Positions 8,573 through 17,562 of a DNA stretch of 64,000 bases are shown piece after piece; the stretch's first letter is position 1, and each line of letters starts with the position of its first letter. The notes below the pieces were generated by a model. It was not told where the DNA came from and made no database searches. It was given only the letters and a program-made list of their open reading frames with translations. A program made the position numbers and the translations under genes. The DNA is from Xylophilus sp. GW821-FHT01B05 (GTDB taxonomy: Bacteria > Pseudomonadota > Gammaproteobacteria > Burkholderiales > Burkholderiaceae_C): contig CP152408.1 of assembly GCA_038961845.1 (NCBI GenBank), forward strand, positions 2,914,001 through 2,978,000, read 5' to 3'.

Positions 8573-9889
8573 ATGCCCGAGACCACCGTCGTCACGCTGC
8601 CGGAATTGCTTGTCGAGGTGCCTGCCGCCCTCCCCTCCAAGCCCCTGGTCCCGCCGCCGCACCACATACGGCTGACCTCGCATTCGGGCGGCTTTGGCGC
8701 GCTGCCGATCCGCTGGGGTGCGCCGACTGCGGCTGAACGTGGGCCGGTGGTGGCCACCACCACGACCCGTGCGCACCGCAACGTGATTGGCACGCACAGC
8801 GGCTCCTACAGCATTTACCGCGCGCTGGCCGTGGCGTCTGGGGCCTTGTCCGCCCAGCACCGGGCCGACCTGACCAACACCATGCCAACCGATGTGATCG
8901 GCCCGCATCCGCAGTGGAGCATGCCGGGCAAGATCGTGTCGATGGACCCGTGGGGCGCGACCGTGGCGCAGGTGTATGCGACCGAGCTGGCCGCGGGCTA
9001 CGACATACGGCCGACCATTGCGGTGACCAAGGCCCATGTGATCCTGCCCGAGGTGATAGAGGCGCTGCAGGCCGGCCGCTTGAAGGCGGACGGCGTCTTT
9101 TTGACGGCCCAGGGCGCGGCGCTGGTGACCAAGGTGGCGGTGGAGCCGGTGTGGTTTTTGCCCGAGATCGCACGGCGCTTTGGCTGCCCTGAGAACGAGC
9201 TGCGCCGCGTGCTGTTCGAGGAAACCGGTGGCATGTACCCGGAGCTGGTCACGCGCTCGGATCTGGAGGTGTTCTTGCCGCCCATTGGTGGGCAGACGCT
9301 CTACATCTTTGGCAAGCCGGCCGACCTGGCCAACCCGCAGGTCGAGCTGACGGCGCGGGTGCATGACGAATGCAATGGCTCGGACGTGTTTGGCTCCGAC
9401 ATCTGCACCTGCCGGCCTTACCTGACGCACGCGATAGAGGAATGCATACAGGGCGCGCAGCGCGGCGGCGTGGGCTTGGTGGCCTATTCGCGCAAGGAGG
9501 GCCGCGCGCTGGGCGAGGTGACCAAGTTCCTGGTCTACAACGCGCGCAAGCGCCAGGTGGGCGGCGACACCGCCGACCAGTACTTTGCCCGCACCGAATG
9601 CGTGGCCGGCGTGCAGGACATGCGCTTTCAAGAGCTGATGCCCGATGTGCTGCACTGGCTGGGCATCACCAAGATCCACCGGCTGGTGTCCATGAGCAAC
9701 ATGAAGTACGACGCCATCACCGGCGCCGGCATTGAGGTGGGCACCCGGGTCAACATCCCGGACTCATTGATCCCGGCCGATGCGCGGGTCGAAATCGACG
9801 CCAAGATGGCCGCCGGCTATTTCACGCCCGGCCCGGTGCCGGACGCCGATGAACTCAAGAAGGCCAAGGGCCGGGGGTTGAACGAATGA
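8573..9889 (+). CDS. GTP cyclohydrolase II-like protein, URC1 type (uracil catabolism)
   Basis: The 438-residue protein has a C-terminal GTP cyclohydrolase II domain. Zinc ligands Cys267, Cys278 and Cys280 are spaced as in RibA (C-x10-C-x-C, in HDECNGSDVFGSDICTCRPY), and YSRKEGRALGEV replaces the usual YLRQEGRGIGL. The N-terminal 200 residues are an extension absent from riboflavin-type RibA. This longer type, directly followed by a URC4 homologue and upp, corresponds to URC1 of the uracil catabolic pathway first described in the yeast Lachancea kluyveri. I therefore infer a role in pyrimidine breakdown and not in riboflavin synthesis. Its stop overlaps the next start (ATGA), indicating an operon. 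Confidence 0.88.
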   Translation: MPETTVVTLPELLVEVPAALPSKPLVPPPHHIRLTSHSGGFGALPIRWGAPTAAERGPVVATTTTRAHRNVIGTHSGSYSIYRALAVASGALSAQHRADLTNTMPTDVIGPHPQWSMPGKIVSMDPWGATVAQVYATELAAGYDIRPTIAVTKAHVILPEVIEALQAGRLKADGVFLTAQGAALVTKVAVEPVWFLPEIARRFGCPENELRRVLFEETGGMYPELVTRSDLEVFLPPIGGQTLYIFGKPADLANPQVELTARVHDECNGSDVFGSDICTCRPYLTHAIEECIQGAQRGGVGLVAYSRKEGRALGEVTKFLVYNARKRQVGGDTADQYFARTECVAGVQDMRFQELMPDVLHWLGITKIHRLVSMSNMKYDAITGAGIEVGTRVNIPDSLIPADARVEIDAKMAAGYFTPGPVPDADELKKAKGRGLNE

Positions 9890-11196
9890 AGGACTTGCCT
9901 GCAACGCCGCCAGATGCGCAGACGGCGCGCATTCTTGCCAACATTGAGGCCGGCGCGGCAGAGCGGCCAGCCGGCGCCGCCGCCCTGCTCTGCTCCACGG
10001 CCGAGATCCGCCGCCGCGCCCAGGCCCTGCTGCAGCGCGCGCGCGATGGCCGCTCAGCCTTTTTCACGGTGGACGAGCAGGCGCTGGGTGGTGCCGCCGA
10101 TGCGGTGGTGCGCGCCACGCGCAGCCGCTACCCGCATGGCGCCATTCCCTTCCATAGCCGCTGGCGCCACTTCGAGGCTGGCGGCGTGGACCGCCGGGCG
10201 CGCTTGCAGGAACTGCTGGGCCCGGTTGCGCCGGCCGTGCGGGCCCGCGCGCAGATCGACCTGGCGCTGGTCAGCGTGTTGCTGGACGCCGGCGCCGGAC
10301 CGGACTGGAAGTACCAGGATGCCGCCAGCGGCCAGAGCTTCAGCCGCTCCGAAGGCCTGGCCGTGGCCAGCTTTCATGCCTTTACCGCCGGCATGTTCTC
10401 CAGCCAGGCCAACGCGCCGCTGCAGGTGGATGCGATGGGCCTGCGCGGCCTGATCACCGAACAGTTGGCGCAGGCCTTCCAGGTCACGCCCGGCAACCCG
10501 CTGGTGGGCTTGGATGGCCGCGCCATGCTGCTGCGCCGGCTGGGCGAGACGCTGGCCGAGCATCCGTCGGAATACGGCCGCGAGGGGCGGCCAGGCCGCA
10601 TCTTCGACATGCTGGCCAACACCGATGACGACGATCTGTCATCCACCGCCGAGGTCCGCGCGCACGACATCCTGAGCACCCTGCTGATGACGCTCAACGG
10701 CATCTGGCCGGCCGGCAATGCGATTGGCGGCCTGCCGGTGGGCGACTGCTGGCCGCTGCCCGAGGCGCAGGGGCCGGGCCTGTCAGACGGCTGGATGCCG
10801 TTTCACAAGCTGTCGCAGTGGCTCACCTACTCGCTGCTGGAGCCTTTTTTGTGGGCCGGCGTCAAGGTGCATGGTGTCGATGCACTCACCGGCCTGCCCG
10901 AATACCGCAACGGTGGATTGCTGCTGGACAGCGGGGTGCTGCGGCTGCGCGAGAATACCGGCCTTCGCCGCTGGAAAGCGGGCGATGCCTGCATCGTCGA
11001 ATGGCGCGCGCTGACCGTGGCGCTGTTGGATGAGCTGGCGCCGCTGGTGCGCGCACGACTCGGTCTGTCGGCAGAAGCCATGCCCCTGGCCTGCGTTCTG
11101 GAAGGCGGCACCTGGGCCGCCGGACGCGAATGGGCACAGCGCTTGCGTGGCGGAAGCCCGCCGCTGGAGATCGAGAGCGACGGCACGGTTTTTTGA
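9886..11196 (+). CDS. URC4/urg3 family protein (DUF1688)
   Basis: The 436-residue protein belongs to the URC4/urg3 (DUF1688) family, judged by its length, by blocks such as GAIPFHSRWRHFEAGG, LISVLLDAGAGPDWKY-like residues, GLAVASFHAFTAGMFSS, GNPLVGLDGRAMLLRRLG and PFHKLSQWLTYSLLEPF, and by its place between a URC1-type protein and upp. URC4 is needed for uracil breakdown in L. kluyveri but its reaction is not settled. The start codon overlaps the upstream stop by 4 bases, so the two proteins are likely made together. It has no signal peptide or membrane span and is predicted cytoplasmic. Confidence 0.88.
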   Translation: MKDLPATPPDAQTARILANIEAGAAERPAGAAALLCSTAEIRRRAQALLQRARDGRSAFFTVDEQALGGAADAVVRATRSRYPHGAIPFHSRWRHFEAGGVDRRARLQELLGPVAPAVRARAQIDLALVSVLLDAGAGPDWKYQDAASGQSFSRSEGLAVASFHAFTAGMFSSQANAPLQVDAMGLRGLITEQLAQAFQVTPGNPLVGLDGRAMLLRRLGETLAEHPSEYGREGRPGRIFDMLANTDDDDLSSTAEVRAHDILSTLLMTLNGIWPAGNAIGGLPVGDCWPLPEAQGPGLSDGWMPFHKLSQWLTYSLLEPFLWAGVKVHGVDALTGLPEYRNGGLLLDSGVLRLRENTGLRRWKAGDACIVEWRALTVALLDELAPLVRARLGLSAEAMPLACVLEGGTWAAGREWAQRLRGGSPPLEIESDGTVF

Positions 11197-11247
11197 TTTT
11201 TTCCTCTTGCACCGACAAGAACACCAAGACTTCTTTTCTTTTATTCA

Positions 11248-11877
11248 ATGAGCAACGTCCACCTTCTCGACCATCCCCTCGTCCAGCACAAGCTCACGCT
11301 GATGCGCCGCAAGGATGCCTCCACCAACAGCTTTCGCCGCCTGCTCAACGAGCTGGCCAGCCTGGCCGCCTACGAGGTCACGCGCGACATGGCCATGTCC
11401 GAGATCGAGATCGAAACCCCGCTAGAGCCCATGACCGCCAAGGTCATCGATGGCAAGAAGCTGGTGTTTGTGTCCATCCTGCGCGCCGGCAACGGCATTC
11501 TGGAAGGCATGCTGTCCGTGGTGCCAGGCGCGCGCGTGGGCCATATCGGCCTGTACCGCGACCCGAAGACGCTGACCGCGGTCGAGTACTACTTCAAGAT
11601 GCCCAGCGAGATGCACGAGCGCGACGTGATCGTGGTCGACCCGATGCTGGCCACCGGCAATTCGGCCATCGCCGCCGTCGAGCGCCTGAAGGAACTCAAC
11701 CCCAAGTCGATCAAGTTCGTCTGCCTGCTGACCTGCCCCGAAGGCGTGGCCGCGCTGCAGGCCGCCCACCCGGACGTGCCGATCTACACCGCCGCGATTG
11801 ACCGTGGGCTGGACGAGCACGGCTACATCCGCCCCGGCCTGGGCGATGCCGGCGACCGCATTTTTGGCACCAAGTAG
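11248..11877 (+). CDS. upp: Uracil phosphoribosyltransferase
   Basis: Upp converts uracil and PRPP to UMP. The 209-residue protein carries [18 protein letters not shown] sequence (here [14 protein letters not shown]) and the PRPP-binding loop [18 protein letters not shown]; the C-terminus [16 protein letters not shown] is the uracil-binding end of the family. Length is exactly that of bacterial UPRTases. It follows URC4 after about 50 bases on the same strand. In the URC pathway the UPRT homologue (URC6) is a required step, so besides salvage this enzyme likely feeds URC1/URC4. Confidence 0.96.
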   Translation: MSNVHLLDHPLVQHKLTLMRRKDASTNSFRRLLNELASLAAYEVTRDMAMSEIEIETPLEPMTAKVIDGKKLVFVSILRAGNGILEGMLSVVPGARVGHIGLYRDPKTLTAVEYYFKMPSEMHERDVIVVDPMLATGNSAIAAVERLKELNPKSIKFVCLLTCPEGVAALQAAHPDVPIYTAAIDRGLDEHGYIRPGLGDAGDRIFGTK

Positions 11878-11907
11878 GCCCTTGCGGGCCACCGTGGCGC
11901 AGGCCGG

Positions 11908-12297
11908 CTACGGCTGAGCCGCCACCGGCGTGCACAGCTCCACCAGGAAACCATTCAGGTCCGCCACATAGGCCACGGTCTGGCCCCAGGGCATTTGCTC
12001 TGGCGCGTGGCGCAGTGCTGCCCCGGCGGCCACGGCGCGCGCTATGGCGGCAGGCACGTCGTCGGTGACCAGCGCGATCTCGAAACACGGCGCCTCTGCG
12101 CTGGCGCGCTGCGGGTTCTTGCCCAGCTGCGTGATGAGCCGCAGCGATGAAAACGCCAGCGTGGTGGCGCCGGTGTCCAGCTCACCGTAATCGCCGCCCT
12201 CGTGCACAAAGCGGCGCTTCAGGCCAAAGGCGGCTTCATAGAAAGCGATGGTGGCGGGCACGTCTTCGACGTAGAGGATGGTGTAGCCGAATTGCAT
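11908..12297 (-). CDS. VOC-family (glyoxalase/dioxygenase superfamily) protein
   Basis: A single vicinal-oxygen-chelate domain of 129 residues: it begins MQFGYTILYVEDVPATIAFYEAAFGLKRRF, the first beta-alpha-beta unit, and ends WGQTVAYVADLNGFLVELCTP, the second. The pattern is that of small glyoxalase/bleomycin-resistance-like proteins, which bind a metal between paired units of a dimer. The substrate cannot be told from sequence. It is convergent to upp with about 30 bases between, which include a short GGCCC/GGGCC hairpin that might serve as a terminator. Confidence 0.88.
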   Translation of the reverse strand: MQFGYTILYVEDVPATIAFYEAAFGLKRRFVHEGGDYGELDTGATTLAFSSLRLITQLGKNPQRASAEAPCFEIALVTDDVPAAIARAVAAGAALRHAPEQMPWGQTVAYVADLNGFLVELCTPVAAQP

Positions 12298-12859
12298 AGA
12301 GAACTCTCCTGTGGATGGTGCCGGGCAGCGTAGGCAGGCGCCTTGCCACGGTCTTGAAGAAATCCGACAGCCGACAGAAAAGCAGCAGAACGAATGCTAT
12401 CTAATGTATAGCTATATGCCCTGGTGTTTTCTATGTTTCACGCATAAAAGTGCGTGAAACACAGTATTCACCCGGGCTTCCAGCTATAGTTTTTAAATAG
12501 CGCTGTCACCTCGTGGTGAGGCCACCACACCCGTGGCCTGCGTTGCGGTGGTACCTGCCGCGCCAAGTCTGCACGCCTCATGGGGCTGAATTGCGCAGCT
12601 TGCCACTGGCGCGCCCTGGCAAGACCTGAACGCCTTGGCCAAGGCTTCGCACCCCTCTGAATCAAGAGCGTAACTTCACTTACAAAGTATTGCGCAGCAA
12701 CCCTTGCCATAACTTTCAGTGACCTACGTAACATGATGAATCAATCTTGATGCATGCATTGAGGCGCGGGTTGCCGCGCCAGATACGGAGTCATACCTAC
12801 CGCCACAAGTGCAGGTGCCGCGCTCTTTTTTCTCTTTTTCCACAGTCCTTAAAAACACC
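12298..12859. other. Non-coding stretch between VOC gene and chemoreceptor gene
   Basis: About 560 bases with no convincing gene; the minus-strand frame at 12468-12734 has no recognisable product. The left third holds a large imperfect palindrome (12393-12502). Between it and the chemoreceptor gene I see no clear tRNA, terminator or strong promoter; AT-rich patches around 12660-12740 could hold the chemoreceptor promoter. Confidence 0.6.
12393..12502. repeat. Imperfect palindrome of about 110 bp built from two inverted half-copies of the dispersed repeat
   Basis: The centre is a perfect 10-bp stem (GTTTCACGCA at 12435-12444, loop TAAAAG, TGCGTGAAAC at 12451-12460). Outward on each side lies a half-copy of the 43-bp repeat in opposite orientation: right side GGGCTTCCAGCTATAG then AAATAGC, left side (reverse strand) GGGCATATAGCTATAC then GATAGC. 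The whole can fold into one long hairpin or cruciform. Confidence 0.75.
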
Positions 12860-14587
12860 ATGAATACCTGGACCGTCAAACGACGGCTGACCACGCTCCT
12901 TATTGGCGTGGTGGCTGCTTTCTCCGCACTGACTCTGTTTCTGCTCAACCGGCAATCCAGCGTGACCGCCGAGCTGGACAGCCTCTACACACAGGACTAC
13001 CGCGTGGCCTCGCTGATCGGGCAGATCGACGGACTGCTGACGCGCTCGGACATCAACATCTTGCGCATGATCGCCATCGGCACGCCAGAAGCCATCACTG
13101 GCTGGAAGACGGAGAACGCCGCGCGCTTCACTCAAGCCGACAAGCTGATTGAGACCCTACGCGCCACCGCCGACCCTGACATGGCGGCCTCGGTCAAGAC
13201 ACTGTCGGAGTCCTACGGCCGCATGCGCCTTGGCATGGAGCACCAGGTAGCGGCGATTGAGCAGGGCGACGTCCAGCGCGGCGGCGAGATCAACAAGAAC
13301 GAGGTCAAGGACAACGCCGACAAGACCTTCGGCAGCCTGGCCGAACTCAAGAGCACGCAAGACCGGCTGGCCCAGAGCAAGGTCGAGTCGCAGCAGGCCG
13401 CCGCCTCGACGGCGCTATGGCTGTCCTTGCTGGCGGCGGTGGTGGCGGTGCTGGGCTCTGCGCTGTGTGGCGCTTGGCTGGTACGCAGCCTGCTGCGCCA
13501 GTTGGGCGGCGAGCCCACGGTGGCGGCCCAAACGGTCGCAACCCTGGCCCGGGGGGACCTGACCGCATCCATCCCGGTGCGCGACAACGACGAGCACAGC
13601 CTGATCGCCCAACTGCGGCAGATGCAGCAGAACCTGATCAAGCTGGTGAGCGGCGTGCGCAGCAACTCCGAGAGCGTGGCCACCGCCAGCACGCAGATCG
13701 CCCAGGGCAATGCCGACCTGAGCCAGCGTACCGAGCAGCAGGCCAGCGCCCTGCAGGAAACCGCCGCCACGATGGAGGAGCTGGGCAGCACGGTGCGCCA
13801 CAACGCCGACAACGCCAAGCAGGCCAGTCAGTTGGCGCAGGGCGCGAGCAACGTGGCCGCCAAGGGCGGAGAAGTGGTGGCCCGGGTGGTCGGCACCATG
13901 AAGGACATCAACGACAGCTCGCGCAAGATCGCCGACATCATCAGCGTGATCGACGGCATCGCCTTCCAGACCAACATCCTGGCGCTCAACGCCGCGGTGG
14001 AAGCCGCCCGCGCCGGCGAGCAGGGCCGTGGCTTTGCCGTGGTGGCGTCTGAAGTACGCAGCCTGGCCCAGCGCAGCGCGGATGCCGCCAAGCAGATCAA
14101 GACCCTGATCACCAGCAGCGTCGAGCAGGTTGACCTGGGCTCGGTGCTGGTGGCGCAGGCCGGGCAGACCATGGAAGAGATCGTCGGTGCGATCCGGCGG
14201 GTGACCGACATCGTGACGGAGATCAGCGCCGCCAGCACCGAGCAAAGCTCGGGCGTCTCGCAGGTCGGCGAAGCCATCACGCAGATGGACCAGGCCACGC
14301 AGCAGAATGCCGCGCTGGTCGAGGAAGGCGCTGCCGCCACCGCAAGCCTGAGGCAGCAGGCCGAACTGCTGGTGCGCTCGGTCGAGGTCTTCAAGCTGAG
14401 CCAGGAGCATGTGCGTGCCGCGGCTCCGGCCAAGCTCCATGTACCGGCGCCTTCGGTGGCCGCCCGGCCGCGCCCGGTGGCACTGGCGCGCCCCGCCACC
14501 CCCAAGGCCAAGCCGCCAGCCCCGGCCCCTGAGCGGGAACTGGCCAGCCAGCAGGCGGGTGCCGACGACGACTGGACCAGCTTTTGA
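12860..14587 (+). CDS. Methyl-accepting chemotaxis protein
   Basis: The 575-residue receptor has a first membrane span at residues about 12-30, a periplasmic four-helix-bundle-type domain (about 31-182), a second span at about 184-210, a HAMP segment (about 211-265) and a long signalling coiled coil. The hairpin tip that contacts CheA/CheW is at residues about 366-396 ([31 protein letters not shown]). The C-terminus is a Pro/Ala-rich linker ending DWTSF, which fits the xWxxF tether for CheR/CheB. The ATG at 12860 precedes the first span directly. Its ligand is unknown; it lies between uracil genes and a cytosine-deaminase-like gene, which makes a pyrimidine ligand conceivable but unproven. 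Confidence 0.95.
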   Translation: MNTWTVKRRLTTLLIGVVAAFSALTLFLLNRQSSVTAELDSLYTQDYRVASLIGQIDGLLTRSDINILRMIAIGTPEAITGWKTENAARFTQADKLIETLRATADPDMAASVKTLSESYGRMRLGMEHQVAAIEQGDVQRGGEINKNEVKDNADKTFGSLAELKSTQDRLAQSKVESQQAAASTALWLSLLAAVVAVLGSALCGAWLVRSLLRQLGGEPTVAAQTVATLARGDLTASIPVRDNDEHSLIAQLRQMQQNLIKLVSGVRSNSESVATASTQIAQGNADLSQRTEQQASALQETAATMEELGSTVRHNADNAKQASQLAQGASNVAAKGGEVVARVVGTMKDINDSSRKIADIISVIDGIAFQTNILALNAAVEAARAGEQGRGFAVVASEVRSLAQRSADAAKQIKTLITSSVEQVDLGSVLVAQAGQTMEEIVGAIRRVTDIVTEISAASTEQSSGVSQVGEAITQMDQATQQNAALVEEGAAATASLRQQAELLVRSVEVFKLSQEHVRAAAPAKLHVPAPSVAARPRPVALARPATPKAKPPAPAPERELASQQAGADDDWTSF

Positions 14588-14703
14588 GCGCGGTCTAAGC
14601 ACCATGCCAGGCGGGCCGGTGGGGCTTCGATAATCAAGCGCACCCCACTGGCCCCGCGCATGGAACTTGCGTGCGGCTGCCCTATTCCAGCCACCCCACG
14701 CCC

Positions 14704-15984
14704 ATGCCTTCTCCAGACCTGATCCTGCGCAACGCCACCCTGCCGGATGGCCGTACCCACCAAGACATCGCCGTGGCCGATGGCCGCATCCTGGCGGTCG
14801 AGCCGGCCATTGCCGCCACCGCCCATGAAGAGGTGGATTGCGCCGGCCAATTGCTCAGCCCGCCTTTTGTCGATGCGCACTTCCACCTCGACGCCACGCT
14901 CAGCTACGGCCTGCCGCGCGTCAACGCCAGCGGCACGCTGCTGGAAGGCATTGCGCTGTGGGGCGAGCTAAAGCCCCAGCTCACGCACGAGGCACTGGTT
15001 GAACGCGCCCTCGCCTACTGCGACTGGGCCGTGGGCCGTGGGCTGCTGGCCATTCGCAGCCATGTGGACACCAGCGACCCGCAACTGCTCACGGTGCAGG
15101 CCCTGCTCGACGTGCAAAAGCGCGTGGCGCCCTATTTGGAATTGCAACTGGTGGCCTTCCCGCAGGATGGCGTGCTGCGCAGCCCGGGCGGTTTTGACAA
15201 CCTCAAGCGCGCACTCGACATGGGCGTGCAGGTGGTCGGCGGCATCCCGCATTTCGAGCGCACCATGGCCCAGGGCGCAGAGAGCGTGCGCCTGCTGTGC
15301 GAGCTGGCGGCCGAGCGCGGCCTGCTGGTGGACATGCATTGCGATGAAAGCGACGACCCGCTGTCGCGCCACATCGAAACCCTGTCCGCCGAAACCCAGC
15401 GCCTGGGCCTGCACGGCCGCGTGACCGGCTCGCACTGCACCTCCATGCATTCGATGGACAACTACTACGTGTCCAAGCTGCTGCCGCTGATTGCCGAGGC
15501 GCAGGTCAGCGTCATCTCCAACCCGCTGATCAACATCACCCTGCAGGGCCGGCACGACAGCTACCCCAAGCGCCGCGGCATGACCCGCGTGCCCGAGCTG
15601 CTGGCGCACGGCGTGCGCGTGGCCTTTGGCCAGGACTGCTGCATGGACCCGTGGTACAGCCTGGGCTCGGGCGACATGCTGGACGTGGCCCACATGGGCC
15701 TGCACGTGGCGCAAATGACCAGCCAGGCCGCCATGCGCCAGTGCTTCGAGGCGGTCACCACCGCGCCCGCCGGCATCATGGGGCTTGAAGGCTACGGCCT
15801 GGCGCCCGGCGGCCACGCCGACTTCGTGCTGCTGCAGGCGCAAGACCCGGTCGAGGCGCTGCGCCTGCGCGCCACCCGCCTCAAGGTCTACCGCCGTGGC
15901 CGCTTGCTGGCCGAGAACCCGCCAGCGACCGCCCAACTGCACCTGCCTGGGCGGCCGGCGCAGGCGGATTTTCTGCACCGCTAG
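14704..15984 (+). CDS. Amidohydrolase of the cytosine deaminase family
   Basis: The 426-residue enzyme follows E. coli CodA along its length: metal ligands His59 and His61 (DAHFHLDATLSYG), VDMHCDESDD with His212 and Glu215, SHCTSMHS with His244, LQGRHDSYPKRRGMTRV, and FGQDCCMDPWYSLGSGDML. In CodA the last block reads GHDDVFDPWY. Here His is Gln310 and the second Asp, which lines the substrate pocket in CodA, is Cys312, while the metal-binding Asp311 stays. Function as a deaminase of cytosine or a related ring is likely, but the altered pocket could shift specificity. No membrane span or signal peptide. The gene stands alone downstream of the chemoreceptor. Confidence 0.85.
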   Translation: MPSPDLILRNATLPDGRTHQDIAVADGRILAVEPAIAATAHEEVDCAGQLLSPPFVDAHFHLDATLSYGLPRVNASGTLLEGIALWGELKPQLTHEALVERALAYCDWAVGRGLLAIRSHVDTSDPQLLTVQALLDVQKRVAPYLELQLVAFPQDGVLRSPGGFDNLKRALDMGVQVVGGIPHFERTMAQGAESVRLLCELAAERGLLVDMHCDESDDPLSRHIETLSAETQRLGLHGRVTGSHCTSMHSMDNYYVSKLLPLIAEAQVSVISNPLINITLQGRHDSYPKRRGMTRVPELLAHGVRVAFGQDCCMDPWYSLGSGDMLDVAHMGLHVAQMTSQAAMRQCFEAVTTAPAGIMGLEGYGLAPGGHADFVLLQAQDPVEALRLRATRLKVYRRGRLLAENPPATAQLHLPGRPAQADFLHR

Positions 15985-15986
15985 GC

Positions 15987-16844
<858 letters not shown>

Positions 16845-16894
16845 AACTCCTGTGTACGTGGAAGAGATAGACGGTCAGAATAGCGGCCATACAA

Positions 16895-16907
16895 ACTTTT
16901 AGTAAGT
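16895..16907. promoter_or_regulatory. Possible operator between qorB-like gene and hxlR-type regulator
   Basis: The 81-base gap between the divergent genes contains ACTTTTAGTAAGT (arms ACTT/AAGT around TTAGT), in an AT-rich patch unlike its surroundings. HxlR-type regulators bind short dyads of this sort. This is inference from position and symmetry only. Confidence 0.35.
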
Positions 16908-16925
16908 ACACACCAAAAGGTTAGT

Positions 16926-17357
16926 ATGAAAAAAAATTACAAGCCCCTGCCGGACGCATCAAAGACCCTCGCCGAGCAGTTGCTGCGCGGCGACCTGTTT
17001 ACCGAGAAATGCCCCTCTCGTGAGGTGCTCAGCCATGTCACCAGCCGTTGGGGCGTGCTGGTGCTGGTGGCCTTGCTGGGGGGCACTCACCGCTTCAGCG
17101 ACCTGCGTCGCAAGGTTGGCGGGGTGAGCGAGAAGATGCTGGCGCAGACCCTGCAATGCCTGGAGGGCGATGGCTTTGTGCTGCGCAAGTCCTATCCGGT
17201 GGTGCCGCCGCATGTCGAGTACAGCCTGACGCCACTCGGACAGGACGTGGGCCAGCGCGTGGAGGGTCTGGCGGACTGGATCGAGCTGAATTTGCGCAGC
17301 ATCTTGCGGGCGCGGGAAGAACGCGAAGCGGTGCTCGCTGATCAGTCGAGCACTTGA
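16926..17357 (+). CDS. HxlR-family winged-helix regulator
   Basis: The 143-residue protein shows the HxlR domain: CPSREVLSHVTSRWGVLVLVALLGGTHRFSDLRRKVGGVSEKMLAQTLQCLEGDGFVLRKSYPVVPPHVEYSLTPLG, in the order recognised for this family. A single cysteine, Cys29, precedes the domain at the place where several redox- or quinone-sensing relatives (QorR, YodB) have their sensor cysteine. With the quinone oxidoreductase gene divergently next to it, autoregulation and control of that gene by quinones or electrophiles is the natural inference. The C-terminus is a short acidic/basic helix. Confidence 0.92.
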   Translation: MKKNYKPLPDASKTLAEQLLRGDLFTEKCPSREVLSHVTSRWGVLVLVALLGGTHRFSDLRRKVGGVSEKMLAQTLQCLEGDGFVLRKSYPVVPPHVEYSLTPLGQDVGQRVEGLADWIELNLRSILRAREEREAVLADQSST

Positions 17358-17359
17358 CC

Positions 17360-17547
17360 CAACGCCAGGGCTGCACGGCCGTGCCCTCGCGCCCGACCGA
17401 GGCCCCAAATAGATGCGAGACCAGCGTGCCGCCCAGCACCAGAGGCACCATGCGCAGCGGCAGCCGCCAGATGATCTGCCGATGCGCCTCGCGCCAATGG
17501 GTAGCGCCGTCGAGCGCGAAGAGGAAGAAGGCCGAGGCCGTGTAGGG
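17360..17547 (-). pseudogene. Remnant of a voltage-gated ClC-type chloride channel gene
   Basis: Between the trans-sulfuration gene and the HxlR gene the minus strand reads, in one frame without a start codon, YTASAFFLFALDGATHWREA, then HRQIIWRLPLRMVPLVLGGT, then LVSHLFGASVGREGTAVQ. The first block resembles an early region of bacterial ClC channels (ALDWATHWREAHPWIIW-like) and the second the much later region with the GREGTAVQ chloride-selectivity motif. In a normal protein they are separated by a longer stretch, so the copy has an internal deletion and has lost its start and most of its 3' part. The sequence after GTAVQ is unrelated. Confidence 0.65.
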
Positions 17548-17562
17548 CCCCGCGCCTGGGCC

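Noticed and set aside
12393..12502. CRISPR-like or tRNA-like interpretation of the palindrome
   Set aside because: There are no regularly spaced direct repeats with unique spacers and no cloverleaf or anticodon loop.
12468..12734. Small minus-strand open frame in the gap before the chemoreceptor
   Set aside because: It overlaps the palindrome, has no ribosome-binding site and no recognisable product.
13415..14886. Long minus-strand frames opposite the chemoreceptor gene
   Set aside because: Composition is biased and no family is seen; the receptor frame has all expected domains.
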